A model generated the notes under the pieces. It saw only the letters and a list, made by a program, of their open reading frames with translations, did no database searches and was not told the DNA's origin. From Sphingopyxis sp. H115 (GTDB lineage Bacteria; Pseudomonadota; Alphaproteobacteria; Sphingomonadales; Sphingomonadaceae), in the NCBI RefSeq assembly GCF_001468465.1, contig NZ_LNSA01000042.1, positions 1-35,826 on the forward strand: 35,826 nt of DNA, in the 5' to 3' direction. The position numbers and the translations under genes were made by a program. Below are positions 1 to 9,400 of this stretch, one piece after another (position 1 is the stretch's first letter; the number at the start of each line of letters is the position of its first letter).

Positions 1-5
1 GGCTG

Positions 6-236
6 GTGATGGGGGCAATCGTCCTGGGTCTTGCGCTGACCCTTGCCCTTGTCGCCGCGCTCGATCCGCCCGCGCCCCGTGCGTCCGCCCCCGCGATCTC
101 CGGGGCGGACGCACCCCCCGATTATGGCGACACGCTTCGTCGCTGCCGAACCGCCACCGAAGCCGATCCCGAATGCGAGGCGGCCTGGGAAGCGAAGCGG
201 CGCCATTTCTTCCGGACCGAAAAGAGCAAGCCATGA
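6..236 (+). CDS. trbK: TrbK-like putative entry exclusion protein, possibly 5'-truncated by the window
   Basis: A small protein of about 76 residues with a hydrophobic N-terminal segment (about residues 3-20, signal anchor or signal peptide) and a conserved-looking tail containing CRTATEADPEC, AAWEAKRRHFF. Two cysteines followed by Ala-Trp and Arg-Arg-x-Phe-Phe resemble the alternative TrbK family found between trbJ and trbL in conjugation operons. These are thought to block redundant mating into a cell already carrying the element. GTG at 6 or ATG at 9 could start it, but the frame is open to the window edge and the true start may lie upstream. Its stop overlaps the trbL start (ATGA at 233-236). 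The family call rests on position and the tail motif. Confidence 0.7.
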   Translation: MMGAIVLGLALTLALVAALDPPAPRASAPAISGADAPPDYGDTLRRCRTATEADPECEAAWEAKRRHFFRTEKSKP

Positions 237-1519
237 ACGACACCGGCGTTATCGATAATTTCCTGTCGGTCTTCTCGACCTATATCGACAGCGGGTTCGG
301 ATTGCTCGGCGGCGAGGTCGGCTTCCTGTCCTCGACGCTGATCGTGATCGACATCACGATCGCGGCGCTCTTCTGGGCATGGGGCACCGATGAGGATGTG
401 CTGCAGCGGCTGGTGAAGAAGACGCTCTATATCGGCGTCTTCGCCTTCATCATCGGCAATTTCCAGGCGCTGGCCACGATATTGCTCGAGAGCTTCGCCG
501 GGCTGGGCCTGAAAGCGGCAGGAAGCGCGATGGCGATCGGCGATTTCATGCGCCCCGGCATGATCGCGTCCACCGGCCTCAACGCGGCCGAGCCCTTGCT
601 CGACGCGACCGCCGATCTTGTCGGCCCGGTGGGGCTCTTCACCAACTTTGTCCAGATCCTGATCCTGCTGATCGCCTGGGTGATCGTCGTGATCGCCTTC
701 TTCATTCTCGCGGTGCAGGTCTTCGTCACGATCCTGGAGTTCAAATTGGTGACGCTCGCGGGCTTCGTCCTGCTGCCCTTCGCCTTTTTCGGACGCACCG
801 CCTTCATGGCCGAGCGCGTCCTCGGCCATATCATCTCCTCGGGCATCAAGCTCCTCGTGCTCGCGGTCATCACCGGCATCGGCACGACCCTCTTTCAGCG
901 CTTCATGGACGCGGGGCTGGGGACCGAACCCGACATCCGCGAGGTGATGGCGATCGCCCTTGGCGCCTTGACCCTGCTCGGTCTCGGCATCTTCGGTCCG
1001 AGCGTCGCCAACGGCATCGTGGCGGGCGGCCCGCAGCTCGGCGCAGGCGCCGCTGCCGGCACCACCCTCGCGGCCGGCGCGACCATCGCTGCCGGGGCGG
1101 CCGGCGCGACGCTGGCGGCGGGCGCTGCGAGCAGCGCCGTCGGTCGCACCGCGCTCGGCGCCTCGCGCGCGTCAGGCAGCGCTTCGGCATCCTATGCCCG
1201 GGGTGCGGCCGGGAAGAGCGGGATGCGGGCGTTCGGTGCGGGGCTCGCCAATGTGGCGCGTGACACGGCGCGCGGCGCGGGTTCGCCGCTCCGCGCCGCG
1301 GCTGACCGCCTGCGTCAAAGCTATGCCGCGGGGCAGGCGGGCAAGTCCGCGGCCGGCGCTGCCACCGCCAGCGACGGCGCGGCGTCGCCCCCGACCTGGG
1401 CGGCCGCCATGAAGCGGCGGCAGGCCGTCACCTCGGGCGCCACCATCGCCTCGCAGACCCTCAAGGCCGGCGACAGCCATGGCGCCGGCTCCGCTCCCGA
1501 CATCAGCCAGAAGGATTGA
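233..1519 (+). CDS. trbL: P-type conjugative transfer protein TrbL (VirB6-like)
   Basis: TrbL is the polytopic inner-membrane subunit of the mating-pair formation type IV secretion system. The 428-residue product starts at ATG 233, inside the trbK stop codon, giving a short polar N-terminus with a good match to family starts (MNDTGVIDNFL). Several hydrophobic segments follow up to about residue 275. The C-terminal 140 or so residues are an Ala/Gly/Ser-rich, low-complexity tail, typical of TrbL. The following gene begins four bases after the stop, so the operon continues. A longer reading from 173 would overlap trbK by about 60 bases and is unlikely. Confidence 0.92.
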   Translation: MNDTGVIDNFLSVFSTYIDSGFGLLGGEVGFLSSTLIVIDITIAALFWAWGTDEDVLQRLVKKTLYIGVFAFIIGNFQALATILLESFAGLGLKAAGSAMAIGDFMRPGMIASTGLNAAEPLLDATADLVGPVGLFTNFVQILILLIAWVIVVIAFFILAVQVFVTILEFKLVTLAGFVLLPFAFFGRTAFMAERVLGHIISSGIKLLVLAVITGIGTTLFQRFMDAGLGTEPDIREVMAIALGALTLLGLGIFGPSVANGIVAGGPQLGAGAAAGTTLAAGATIAAGAAGATLAAGAASSAVGRTALGASRASGSASASYARGAAGKSGMRAFGAGLANVARDTARGAGSPLRAAADRLRQSYAAGQAGKSAAGAATASDGAASPPTWAAAMKRRQAVTSGATIASQTLKAGDSHGAGSAPDISQKD

Positions 1520-1523
1520 ACCC

Positions 1524-2207
1524 ATGTTTCGACGCCCGTCCCAACATTATGGCAAGTCCCCGGTCCCGGTTACGCCCTACCAGCGCGCGGCGCAGGTCTG
1601 GGACGACCGCATCGGCTCGGCCCGCACCCAGGCGAAAAGCTGGCGTCTCGCCTTCTTCGGCTGTCTCGCGCTTTCGGGCGGTCTCGCCTCGGCGCTCGTC
1701 TGGCAGTCGATGCGCGGCACGATCACCCCTTGGGTCGTCGAGGTCGACAAGCTCGGCGAGGCCAGGTCGGTGGCGCCCGCCGATGCCGACTATTCGCCGA
1801 CCGACCCGCAGATCGCCTTCCATCTCGCGCGCTTCATCGAGCATGTCCGCTCGATCCCGGCCGATCCGGTGGTGCTGCGCAAGGACTGGCTCAGCGCTTA
1901 CGACTTCACCACGCCCAAGGGCGCACAGGCGCTGAGCGACCACGCCCGCGCGAACGATCCCTTTGCCGAGGTCGGCAAGATGCAGGTCGCCGTCGACGTG
2001 TCGAGCGTGATCCGCGCATCGCGCGACAGCTTCCGCCTCGCCTGGACCGAGCGCCGCTATCAGGACGGCAGCCTCGTCGAGACGTCGCGCTGGTCGGCGA
2101 TCCTGACCACTTCGATCCAGCCGCCCCGCACCCCCGACGCCCTGCGCCGGAACCCGCTCGGCGTTTTTGTCTCCGCTATTTCTTGGTCGAAGGAGCTCAG
2201 CCAATGA
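1524..2207 (+). CDS. trbF: Conjugal transfer protein TrbF (VirB8-like)
   Basis: TrbF is the bitopic VirB8-type assembly factor that bridges the inner membrane and periplasmic core of the conjugation channel. The 227-residue product has a cytoplasmic N-terminus with the family-like stretch PVTPYQRAAQVWDDRIG, one transmembrane helix at about residues 37-57, then a periplasmic VirB8 fold starting at TPWVVEVDKLGEA. ATG 1524 is chosen because it follows the trbL stop closely and matches family N-termini. Its stop overlaps the trbG start (ATGA at 2204-2207). Confidence 0.92.
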   Translation: MFRRPSQHYGKSPVPVTPYQRAAQVWDDRIGSARTQAKSWRLAFFGCLALSGGLASALVWQSMRGTITPWVVEVDKLGEARSVAPADADYSPTDPQIAFHLARFIEHVRSIPADPVVLRKDWLSAYDFTTPKGAQALSDHARANDPFAEVGKMQVAVDVSSVIRASRDSFRLAWTERRYQDGSLVETSRWSAILTTSIQPPRTPDALRRNPLGVFVSAISWSKELSQ

Positions 2208-3040
2208 TCCGCCTTACCCTTCTTCTCGGCGCCGCCACACTCGCGCTGCCGGCGCATGCGGCGCCCGCCGATCCGCGCACGCAGGTCGGCCGCGCGAACG
2301 ACGCGGCGCGCGTCCAGCCCGAGCGCGCGACCTTCCTCAACGCCATCCAGAAATATGCCTGGGCCGATGGCGCGCTGTTCCAGGTCTACACCGCCCCCGG
2401 ACAGGTCACCGACATCGCATTGCAGGAAGGCGAGGAGCTTGTCGGTCCGGGGCCTGTGGCGGCAGGCGACACGGTGCGCTGGGTCATCGGCGATACGGTG
2501 AGCGGGACGGGCGCGTCGCGCCGCGTCCATATTTTGGTGAAGCCCACGCGCCCCGACATCATGACGAATCTGGTCATCAACACCAGCCGTCGGACCTATC
2601 ACATCGAGCTGCGCGCGACCCCCGCCACCTATATGGCGGCGGTCTCCTGGTCCTATCCGCAGGACGAGCTGATCGCGCTTCGCGCCGCCGAGAGTGAACA
2701 GGCACGGCTCGCCCCTGTTGCAGGCGGGATTGATTTCGCGGCGCTGAGCTTTGCCTATCGCATTTCCGGCGCGAAGGTCCCCTGGCGGCCCGTGCGCGTC
2801 TTTGACGATGGGCGCCAACTCTTCGTCGAATTCGGCGCTGCGATCGCAACCGCGGACATGCCCCCGCTTTTCGCGATCGGCGAGAAGGGCGCGGCCGAGC
2901 TGCTCAACTACCGCGTCGACGGGCGTTACATGATCGTCGACCGGCTCTTCGATCGCGCCGAACTCCGGCTCGGGAGCGGGCGCGGCGCCAAGGCCGTACG
3001 GATCGAACGCGAAACGCCGCGCCCGCGAGGCCGGTCGTGA
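2204..3040 (+). CDS. trbG: Conjugal transfer protein TrbG (VirB9-like)
   Basis: TrbG is the VirB9-type periplasmic component that forms the outer-membrane core complex with TrbI. The 278-residue product begins with a clear signal peptide (MIRLTLLLGAATLALPAHAA). The mature part shows VirB9 features: an N-terminal beta-rich domain with GEELVGPGPVAAGD and VRWVIGD, a central TNLVINTSRRTYHIEL strand pair, and a C-terminal domain ending in LNYRVDGRYMIVDRLFDRAEL, which resembles the family signature. ATG 2204 lies inside the trbF stop and the TGA overlaps the GTG of trbI, so translation is coupled on both sides. Confidence 0.93.
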   Translation: MIRLTLLLGAATLALPAHAAPADPRTQVGRANDAARVQPERATFLNAIQKYAWADGALFQVYTAPGQVTDIALQEGEELVGPGPVAAGDTVRWVIGDTVSGTGASRRVHILVKPTRPDIMTNLVINTSRRTYHIELRATPATYMAAVSWSYPQDELIALRAAESEQARLAPVAGGIDFAALSFAYRISGAKVPWRPVRVFDDGRQLFVEFGAAIATADMPPLFAIGEKGAAELLNYRVDGRYMIVDRLFDRAELRLGSGRGAKAVRIERETPRPRGRS

Positions 3041-4260
3041 CGGCGCCCGAACAGCCGGGCGCCGACGCTGTGCCCGCCGAGGCCGAGGTTGCGCCGATCG
3101 CCCCTGCGAGCCCCGATGCGTTCCGCCTCGCGGGTGAGACGCCGCGGGTCATGCGCCTGTCGCGGAAAACGCTGGCGGTTATCGGCGGGGCCGGCGGTCT
3201 CGCGATCGCGGCATCGCTCATGTGGGCACTGCGCACGCCGGCCCCGGCCGAGCGGCAGGAGCTCTATGAAGCGAGCAACAATGCGAGGCCCGACGCGGTC
3301 ACCGGAGCCCCCGCCGATTATGGCGCCGTGCCGAAGCTCGGTCCGCCGCTCCCCGGCGACCTTGGCCGGCCGATCGTTGCGGCGCAGGGCAGCGGCGAAG
3401 CCATCCCCGTCCCGCCGATCGGCGCGGAAAGGGGCAATCCTCCCGACCCGCGCGTGGCGGCCGCCGAACAGGCGCGGCAGCGGGCACTGCAGGAGCGCGA
3501 GAGCGCCCAGACGAGCCGGCTCTTTCTGGGGGGCGGAACCGCAAGTTCCGCCGCAACAGATATTGTGTCCGCCGAGGCGGCCGCGCCCGAACAGGCGGCG
3601 GAGCCTCGCACGGCCAATGAGGGGCGGCGCCAGTTTCTGGCGTCGGGGTCGAAAAGGCCCCTCGAAAGTGGCGAGCGCCTGATCGCCCCGAGCTCCGCGC
3701 TTGTCGTGCAGGCCGGAACCGTCATTCCGGCAGCGCTCATCACGGGCATACGCTCGGACCTGCCGGGCCAGATCAGCGCGCAGGTGACGCAGAATATCTA
3801 TGACAGTCCGACCGGGCGTATCCTGCTCATCCCGCAAGGGTCGCGGTTGATCGGCGAATATGACAGCGAGATCGCGGCGGGACAGAGCCGGGTGCTCCTC
3901 GCATGGGATCGCCTCATCTTGCCCGGCGGACGATCGATCCGCCTCGAACGGCAGCCCGGCGCCGACGCCGCAGGCATGTCGGGGCTGGAGGATCGGGTGA
4001 ACAATCATTGGGGCCGGATGGTCCGCGCCGCGCTCGTCTCGACCCTGCTCGGGGTCGGGAGCGAGCTCAGCGTCGGCGGCGACGACGAACTCGCCCGGGC
4101 ACTGCGCTACGGGATGCAGGACAGCACGAGCCAGGCCGGGCGCCGCATCGTCGAGCGCGAACTGGCGGTGCGTCCGACGCTCACCATCCGGCCGGGTTTC
4201 GCGCTCCGCGTGATCGTCACCCGCGACCTCATTCTCGAGCCGCAGGTGGATTGGAGATGA
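3037..4260 (+). CDS. trbI: Conjugal transfer protein TrbI (VirB10-like)
   Basis: TrbI is the VirB10-type protein spanning from the inner membrane to the outer-membrane core of the conjugation apparatus. The 407-residue product has a short cytoplasmic N-terminus, one transmembrane helix at about residues 46-65, a Pro/Ala-rich periplasmic linker, and a C-terminal TrbI/VirB10 domain from about residue 215. Recognisable pieces are AGTVIPAALITGIRSDLPGQ, YDSPTGRILLIPQGSRLIG and the closing FALRVIVTRDLILEP. It starts at GTG 3037, overlapping the trbG stop as GTGA, and its own stop overlaps the next ATG (ATGA at 4257-4260). Confidence 0.94.
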   Translation: MTAPEQPGADAVPAEAEVAPIAPASPDAFRLAGETPRVMRLSRKTLAVIGGAGGLAIAASLMWALRTPAPAERQELYEASNNARPDAVTGAPADYGAVPKLGPPLPGDLGRPIVAAQGSGEAIPVPPIGAERGNPPDPRVAAAEQARQRALQERESAQTSRLFLGGGTASSAATDIVSAEAAAPEQAAEPRTANEGRRQFLASGSKRPLESGERLIAPSSALVVQAGTVIPAALITGIRSDLPGQISAQVTQNIYDSPTGRILLIPQGSRLIGEYDSEIAAGQSRVLLAWDRLILPGGRSIRLERQPGADAAGMSGLEDRVNNHWGRMVRAALVSTLLGVGSELSVGGDDELARALRYGMQDSTSQAGRRIVERELAVRPTLTIRPGFALRVIVTRDLILEPQVDWR

Positions 4261-4472
4261 GTCGGCTGCGACTTGGGCCGATCGTCGATGAGAAGCCGGT
4301 CAAGGCTGCTGTCGAACTCACGGGCAAGCTTGCGCGCGATCTCGCCGACTATGCCGTGGCACATGCGAAGGAAAATGGCCTGTCGGAGCCGTTATCGATC
4401 GAACGGCTGATACCCCCGATGCTGGAAAGGTTCGTCGCGACCGATCGCGGTTTTGCGAAGGCGCGGCGTTAG
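4257..4472 (+). CDS. DUF2274 domain protein, last gene of the trb operon
   Basis: A 71-residue protein with the DUF2274 look: MSRLRLGPI at the start, then VKAAVELTGKLARDLADYA and a helical region ending with RLIPPMLERFVATDRGF. This small family is found directly after trbI in proteobacterial conjugation operons; its job is unknown. The start overlaps the trbI stop, so it is almost certainly co-translated. It carries no membrane segment and has a basic tail, which would fit a small DNA-binding or cytoplasmic accessory role, but that is a guess. Confidence 0.85.
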   Translation: MSRLRLGPIVDEKPVKAAVELTGKLARDLADYAVAHAKENGLSEPLSIERLIPPMLERFVATDRGFAKARR

Positions 4473-4487
4473 GCGGTAAAGAGTATT

Positions 4488-4523
4488 TTGTATGCGCACA
4501 CAGGGTCGATTATGATCGCCCTG
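4488..4523 (+). promoter_or_regulatory. Putative promoter with inverted repeat, reaching the CoiA start codon
   Basis: TTGTAT at 4488-4493 and TATGAT at 4511-4516 are spaced 17 bp apart, like -35 and -10 boxes. The expected transcription start, about seven bases after the -10 box, falls on or beside GTG 4523. An imperfect inverted repeat (CAGGG-T-CGAT, loop TATG, ATCG-CCCTG at 4501-4523) overlaps the -10 box and could be an operator. No Shine-Dalgarno sequence is visible, so a leaderless message is possible. This would uncouple the cargo from the trb operon. Prediction by eye only. Confidence 0.45.
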
Positions 4524-6391
4524 TGGACGAGCATTTTGCTCCTGAGCGGCCGACCCAACCTCTGCGGCCTTGCACAACGAAGCCCGATCCCTCGGGCTTG
4601 CGGGTGCCTTTCGCTGCATGCGGCGATGGCGTGGTTCGGCACGTCGAACAGATCGTATCGCACCGCGACGGCCCCTTTACCTGCCTTGGATGCAAGGAAC
4701 GACTGACCCTTCGGCTCCCGAAGAAGATGCGGAAGCATTTCGCGCACCAGTCCGACAGCCGATGCTCAGGCGAGACGGCCCTGCATCTCTACGCCAAGCT
4801 GCTGCTCTCTGCTGTCCGGCGGGTCACCCTGCCAAGCCTTGTCCTGTGCGAGGAGCGGCTGGAGGAGGTCGTTTTCGAAGGCGGGCAATTTGCGCTCGAC
4901 GAGGTGAGGCTGGAGACATCTGAGGGCGATTTCCAGCCCGATGCCATGGTGTGGATCGGGCCCGATCGCCGCGCGGTGGAATTCAAGGTGTCGCACGCGG
5001 TCGATGAGGAGAAGCAGCAGAAGGTCGCGCGCGCAGGCTGCCCGATGATCGAGATCGATCTTTCCGGAGTGCGTTGGCGCCAGCTTGATGGCGCCGAACT
5101 CGACGAGCAGATTTTGCACGACGCACCGCGGCACTGGATCCATCATCCGGATCGCGAGCGTTCCGCTAAGCGCTTGTCCGAGCGGGTCACGGCGGAAGCG
5201 ACGCGCAAGGGCGAGGCGCTCCGATGGCATATCCGGGACCGGCCGCAGAAGCCTCCCGTCGATACCGAATGGGTCGCGGAGATCATGGCCGATCTTCAAT
5301 ATGCCGAACTGGACTATTTGCTCGGGGCCAAGAGCCGGATGGGCCATTGGTTCACAGTGCGTCCTCAGTTGTGGCAGGCAGCGCTCGTGCATGCCCTGAT
5401 CTACAAGCCGAGCATTAAATACTCGGCGGGATCGGACATCCATATCCGTGGCGAGTGGCCGAACGAGGCCAATCTCGAGAGCGTGCTGCCGACATGGATG
5501 CTGCGCACCGACCTCAGCAATTACAAACCGAACGCGCTGGCAGCGGCAGGCTACTCGCGGGAGAGCTTCGGGTCGCCCAGCCAAGCCGTGACCGAATATC
5601 TATTCAACCTCTTCACCGACCGGCAGGCCGTGGTCTGGGAGCGTGACGAGCAGCGCTTCTATGTCGACCCCGATCTTCATGCCCGCGTTCACAATCGCCA
5701 TGACCTCGAGCGCACCGTTGCCTGCATCGCCAAGGATGCCGGCCATCCCAATCCCGATGGTTTCAGCCGGCGCTGGATGCGGCGATATAATGTCGACGGC
5801 CGAAATCCCTGGAAGGTGGCGGAGGAAGGCGGCGATGATTTTCACGCGCTGGACAAGCGGGTCCGGGCGATCTTCGACATGTCGCGCAGCTACCGCGACC
5901 TTCCCATCGTCGACGATCTTTGCGGATTGCCCTTTCAGGAGTGGCGCGACGGTATCCGACAGAAGCGCGAGGCGAAGGAAGCCGCCGAGCGCAAGCGCAT
6001 CGAAGACGCGAAGGAAAGCCGGCGGCGGAACTTCGCTATTGCCGCGAAAAACGCGCTCAAGGACGAGGCCGAGACCTGGCTCGCATCGACGGTGGTCGAC
6101 GGAGTGCCGATCACCGAGTGGGCGTGTGGCAGCGACGATCTCTATTGGCGAGCCTTCAGCCATATCGAGCGCGCCGAGGACTTGAGGAAGCGCCGGGTTT
6201 TGGCGGCGGAAGCGGCGGAGGAATTTCGCAAGCGGCTCACGACCGCCTCCAACAAGGCCTTCCGCGATCCCGACCGCGCGCACCTCTTCCTCAACAGCGC
6301 GCATCCCAAGCTTGCCGGTCGCCGCCCGATCGAGGCGTGCGAGACCGATGTTGATTTGAGGGTGGCGCTGGCGCTTCTTCCGAAAGCGTAG
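4523..6391 (+). CDS. CoiA-like nuclease with long C-terminal extension (ICE cargo)
   Basis: The N-terminal 200 residues look like competence protein CoiA. A zinc-ribbon-like part has C54 and C57 (CLGC) with HFAH, C81 and E84 (residues 72-84). It is followed by a PD-(D/E)xK nuclease core with D140 (FQPD) and E153/K155 (AVEFK), then a polar VSHAVDEEK helix. The remaining 400 or so residues are unrecognised. They are Trp- and Asp-rich, with a probable coiled coil at about 485-515 (QKREAKEAAERKRIEDAKES). At 622 residues it is longer than classical CoiA, which is roughly half to two thirds this size from memory. GTG 4523 is the only plausible early start, since no ATG/GTG in frame precedes it. CoiA assists DNA processing in competence; on an ICE a role in DNA handling or defence is an inference. 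Confidence 0.75.
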   Translation: MDEHFAPERPTQPLRPCTTKPDPSGLRVPFAACGDGVVRHVEQIVSHRDGPFTCLGCKERLTLRLPKKMRKHFAHQSDSRCSGETALHLYAKLLLSAVRRVTLPSLVLCEERLEEVVFEGGQFALDEVRLETSEGDFQPDAMVWIGPDRRAVEFKVSHAVDEEKQQKVARAGCPMIEIDLSGVRWRQLDGAELDEQILHDAPRHWIHHPDRERSAKRLSERVTAEATRKGEALRWHIRDRPQKPPVDTEWVAEIMADLQYAELDYLLGAKSRMGHWFTVRPQLWQAALVHALIYKPSIKYSAGSDIHIRGEWPNEANLESVLPTWMLRTDLSNYKPNALAAAGYSRESFGSPSQAVTEYLFNLFTDRQAVVWERDEQRFYVDPDLHARVHNRHDLERTVACIAKDAGHPNPDGFSRRWMRRYNVDGRNPWKVAEEGGDDFHALDKRVRAIFDMSRSYRDLPIVDDLCGLPFQEWRDGIRQKREAKEAAERKRIEDAKESRRRNFAIAAKNALKDEAETWLASTVVDGVPITEWACGSDDLYWRAFSHIERAEDLRKRRVLAAEAAEEFRKRLTTASNKAFRDPDRAHLFLNSAHPKLAGRRPIEACETDVDLRVALALLPKA

Positions 6392-6452
6392 CGGAGCATG
6401 TCGGAGGGAATTCCCGCTCGCGTGTGAAATTACGATGTTCTAGACTTGTTCT

Positions 6453-9400
6453 ATGGACCATCCCGACGATTCGGCCGATCTGCCCGAGGCCATGGGCGCT
6501 ATTCTTCCTTCGGAATTCATGCGCCAGCTGAGACCCGACGAGTTTTCCGATAGCGGATCCGAACCGGCCTTCATCCTCGAAGCCTATGAGCTGGAGCAGC
6601 GGCTCGAATATGTCACGGCGCGCAACGAGACCCATGATTTCGAGATCTTCTGTCGCAAACTCTGCGAGCGGATCATCTGCCCCAATCTGAAGCTGGCCAC
6701 CGGCCCGGAAGGTGGCGGCGACAGCAAGGCCGACAGCGAGACCTTCGCCGTCGCCGATGAGATCGCAACGCTGCACTATGTTGGCGAGGCAAATTCGGGC
6801 AGCGAGCGCTGGGCCTTTGCTTTCAGTGCAAAGAAGCAGTGGCAGCAAAAGGCGCGCTCGGACATCGAGGGCATCGCGGGGACGGGACGTCCCTACGCGA
6901 AGGTGTTCGTCGTCACCTCGCGTTACGGCCGCTCCAAAGACATCGCCAAGATTCAGGATGAGCTGTCCGAGAAATTTGGCTTTCGCGTCGAGATATTGGA
7001 TCGAAGCTGGATCATCGATCGGATTCTGAACAAAGGGCATCAGGATCTGGCGGTCGATTACCTCGGTGTTGGAAAGCGCAACGAGAAGGCGCGGGTCGGT
7101 CCGGCAGACTATGCGCGATTGCAGCAGCTTGAAGATCTTGAGAAGGCGATTCAGGACCCCGCCGCTTATGAGGGAGTCGAGGCACAGCGCGCGACCGACG
7201 CGCTGCTCGCTGCGACGCTTTCAAAGGAATTGGAGCGGCCGCGGTTCGAGACCGACGGACGGCTTGATCGGGCCATCCGTCTCGCCGATCAGTCGGGATC
7301 GCTCAGCCAGCGTATCGAAGCACGCTATCAGCGGCTCTGGACCGGCTTCTACTGGTTCGATGATTTCGATCTTCTCGAGCGGGAATTCGATGCGTTTGCA
7401 GAGCTTGCCCTCGGTTCGCCGGCAGCGCGGCACGCGGAACGTGTCGCAAACCTCCTGCAGTGCCTGATCAGTGCCGTCGCGCAGGGCTATCGGCCGGCCG
7501 AGGTCGTGCGCCTTGATGAACGACGGGGGCCGCTTGTCGACCGGCTCGAATTCTTCGCAGGCGAGAAGGACCGGCCAAACAACGCCCTTGAGGCCCGAAC
7601 GACGTTGCTGATGCTCGATGTCACAACGACCGCCTTCGACCGCAGTGAAGATCGGGCGCCCCTTTGGCAGGAAGCGGGATCAATTCTCGAAGCCGCTGCT
7701 GGCCTCGCCGAATATGACGCTGACCGGCTGTCGCAATTGGTCGACGGCGTGGGACCACTGGGCGCGAAGGACCCGGCCTATGGCGAACTCGTCGACCAAC
7801 TCGCCGAATTCATGGGTAAGCGAGTGGGCGAAGGCGAAAGCGGCCGGATCCTGCTCCGGCGGGCAAGCCGCCTCGATGCGAGTGCCGATCGCCTCGAACG
7901 TATCCGCCTGCTCGGGCGGGCAACGCACCAGCTGACCAAGCGCGAATATGCCGAAGAGCTGATCGAGGCGAGCTACATGCTCGCCGTCGCCTATCAGGGG
8001 ATCGGGATGCTCTGGGCTGCCCGCGCCGCTGCGCTGTTCGCGGTCGCGACGATCATCGCAGATTCGGAACATGACACCCATCCGTCGGTTACCTTGGTTC
8101 CCGCCTTCATGTTGCTGACCTGGATCGATATCGAGCTGCGGCTGCTTCCCGAAACGCTCGATGCGATCCGGATGATCAACGGCTGCCGGAAAATGCTGCC
8201 GCTCGATGACGAGTCGAAAGCGCGCGTGGACGACCGGCTCAAACAGATGGATGGGGTCCTCGCCAGCCAATTCTTGAATAGCTCGGCTGAAGACCTCGAC
8301 GCGATGGCGGCATTGCCTTCGGTGCTGGAGCAGCTGGGTCTGCCCATGTGCTGCGGCGCGCTTCTCTATGTCCTTGGTTATGTCGAGCGGCTCGGCGAGC
8401 GGCAGCCGGAGGAGGAGCCGGAAGGTGGGCTGGAAGAGACGTTCGCGCGGGTAGCCAACCAGCCGGCCGGCGACCTGCGAGGGCGGCCACTGCTCACTGG
8501 CTCTCCCGAGCCGCACAGCATCGAAACCCGCGTTATCGGGATGCGGGTGGTCGTGCATGTGCCGGGCAGCGACAGTTCGATCCTCGCCGCCCAGACACTC
8601 CTTGCTGTTATCGATACGCTGTTCGCGACGACGATCGGGTTGCGGATCGGGGCCTTTGTCGAGCGCTTCGATATCGATCTGGTCGAGAGCACGGGCGCGA
8701 CGGCGCCGAGCGTCGATTTTGATCAAAAGAGGATGCGGGCAACGCTGCACTGGCCATCAGGATCGACGCCCGCAGACCATCTGGGCGAAGATGGCACTCA
8801 CAGCCAGTTCCTGCTTTTGTCGACGTTGATGCTCCTCGCGACCTCGACCTCCGACGGGCAGAAGATTTCGCTCGAAAGGCTCTTCCGCCAGGAATCCCTG
8901 CTGGAACGGGTCAGCTCTGCGGTGGCGAGCTCTAACAGTCGCATCCGCTCAATGAACAGCAAGGCGTCGCGTCTGGCCGAGTGGGATGCCTTGTCGCTTG
9001 AGAGCTTTCCGCCGAAGCCCGATCGGCCAGTGATCGTGCGCGTGCCCGACAGCGATCCCGAAGAGGAAAAGGTCAGCGAGCGATATGCGGCGGGCGATCA
9101 TCGCAGCGTCGAAGTCCGGTCGATATTGGACATTCCGCAGTGGGAGCGCGCGGGGTGGATCGGCGTGATGCTCGGGCTTGAGTACGACCTCCCCATCATC
9201 GGCCTGCACTTCGAAGACCGCGAGGCGGGCCGCGAGATTTTCGAGCGGTGGCGCGAACGGTTCGGGGCACGCGACGCGGATGGGGCGATACATGTCGCGA
9301 TCCTGCGCGAACTGCCCGGACGGCCCCCGTCCCATTATGCCGTGCTGCTGATGCCGGGCGTGGAGCCGGAGGAAGGCGCGCTGATGAGCATGCCCAGCCG

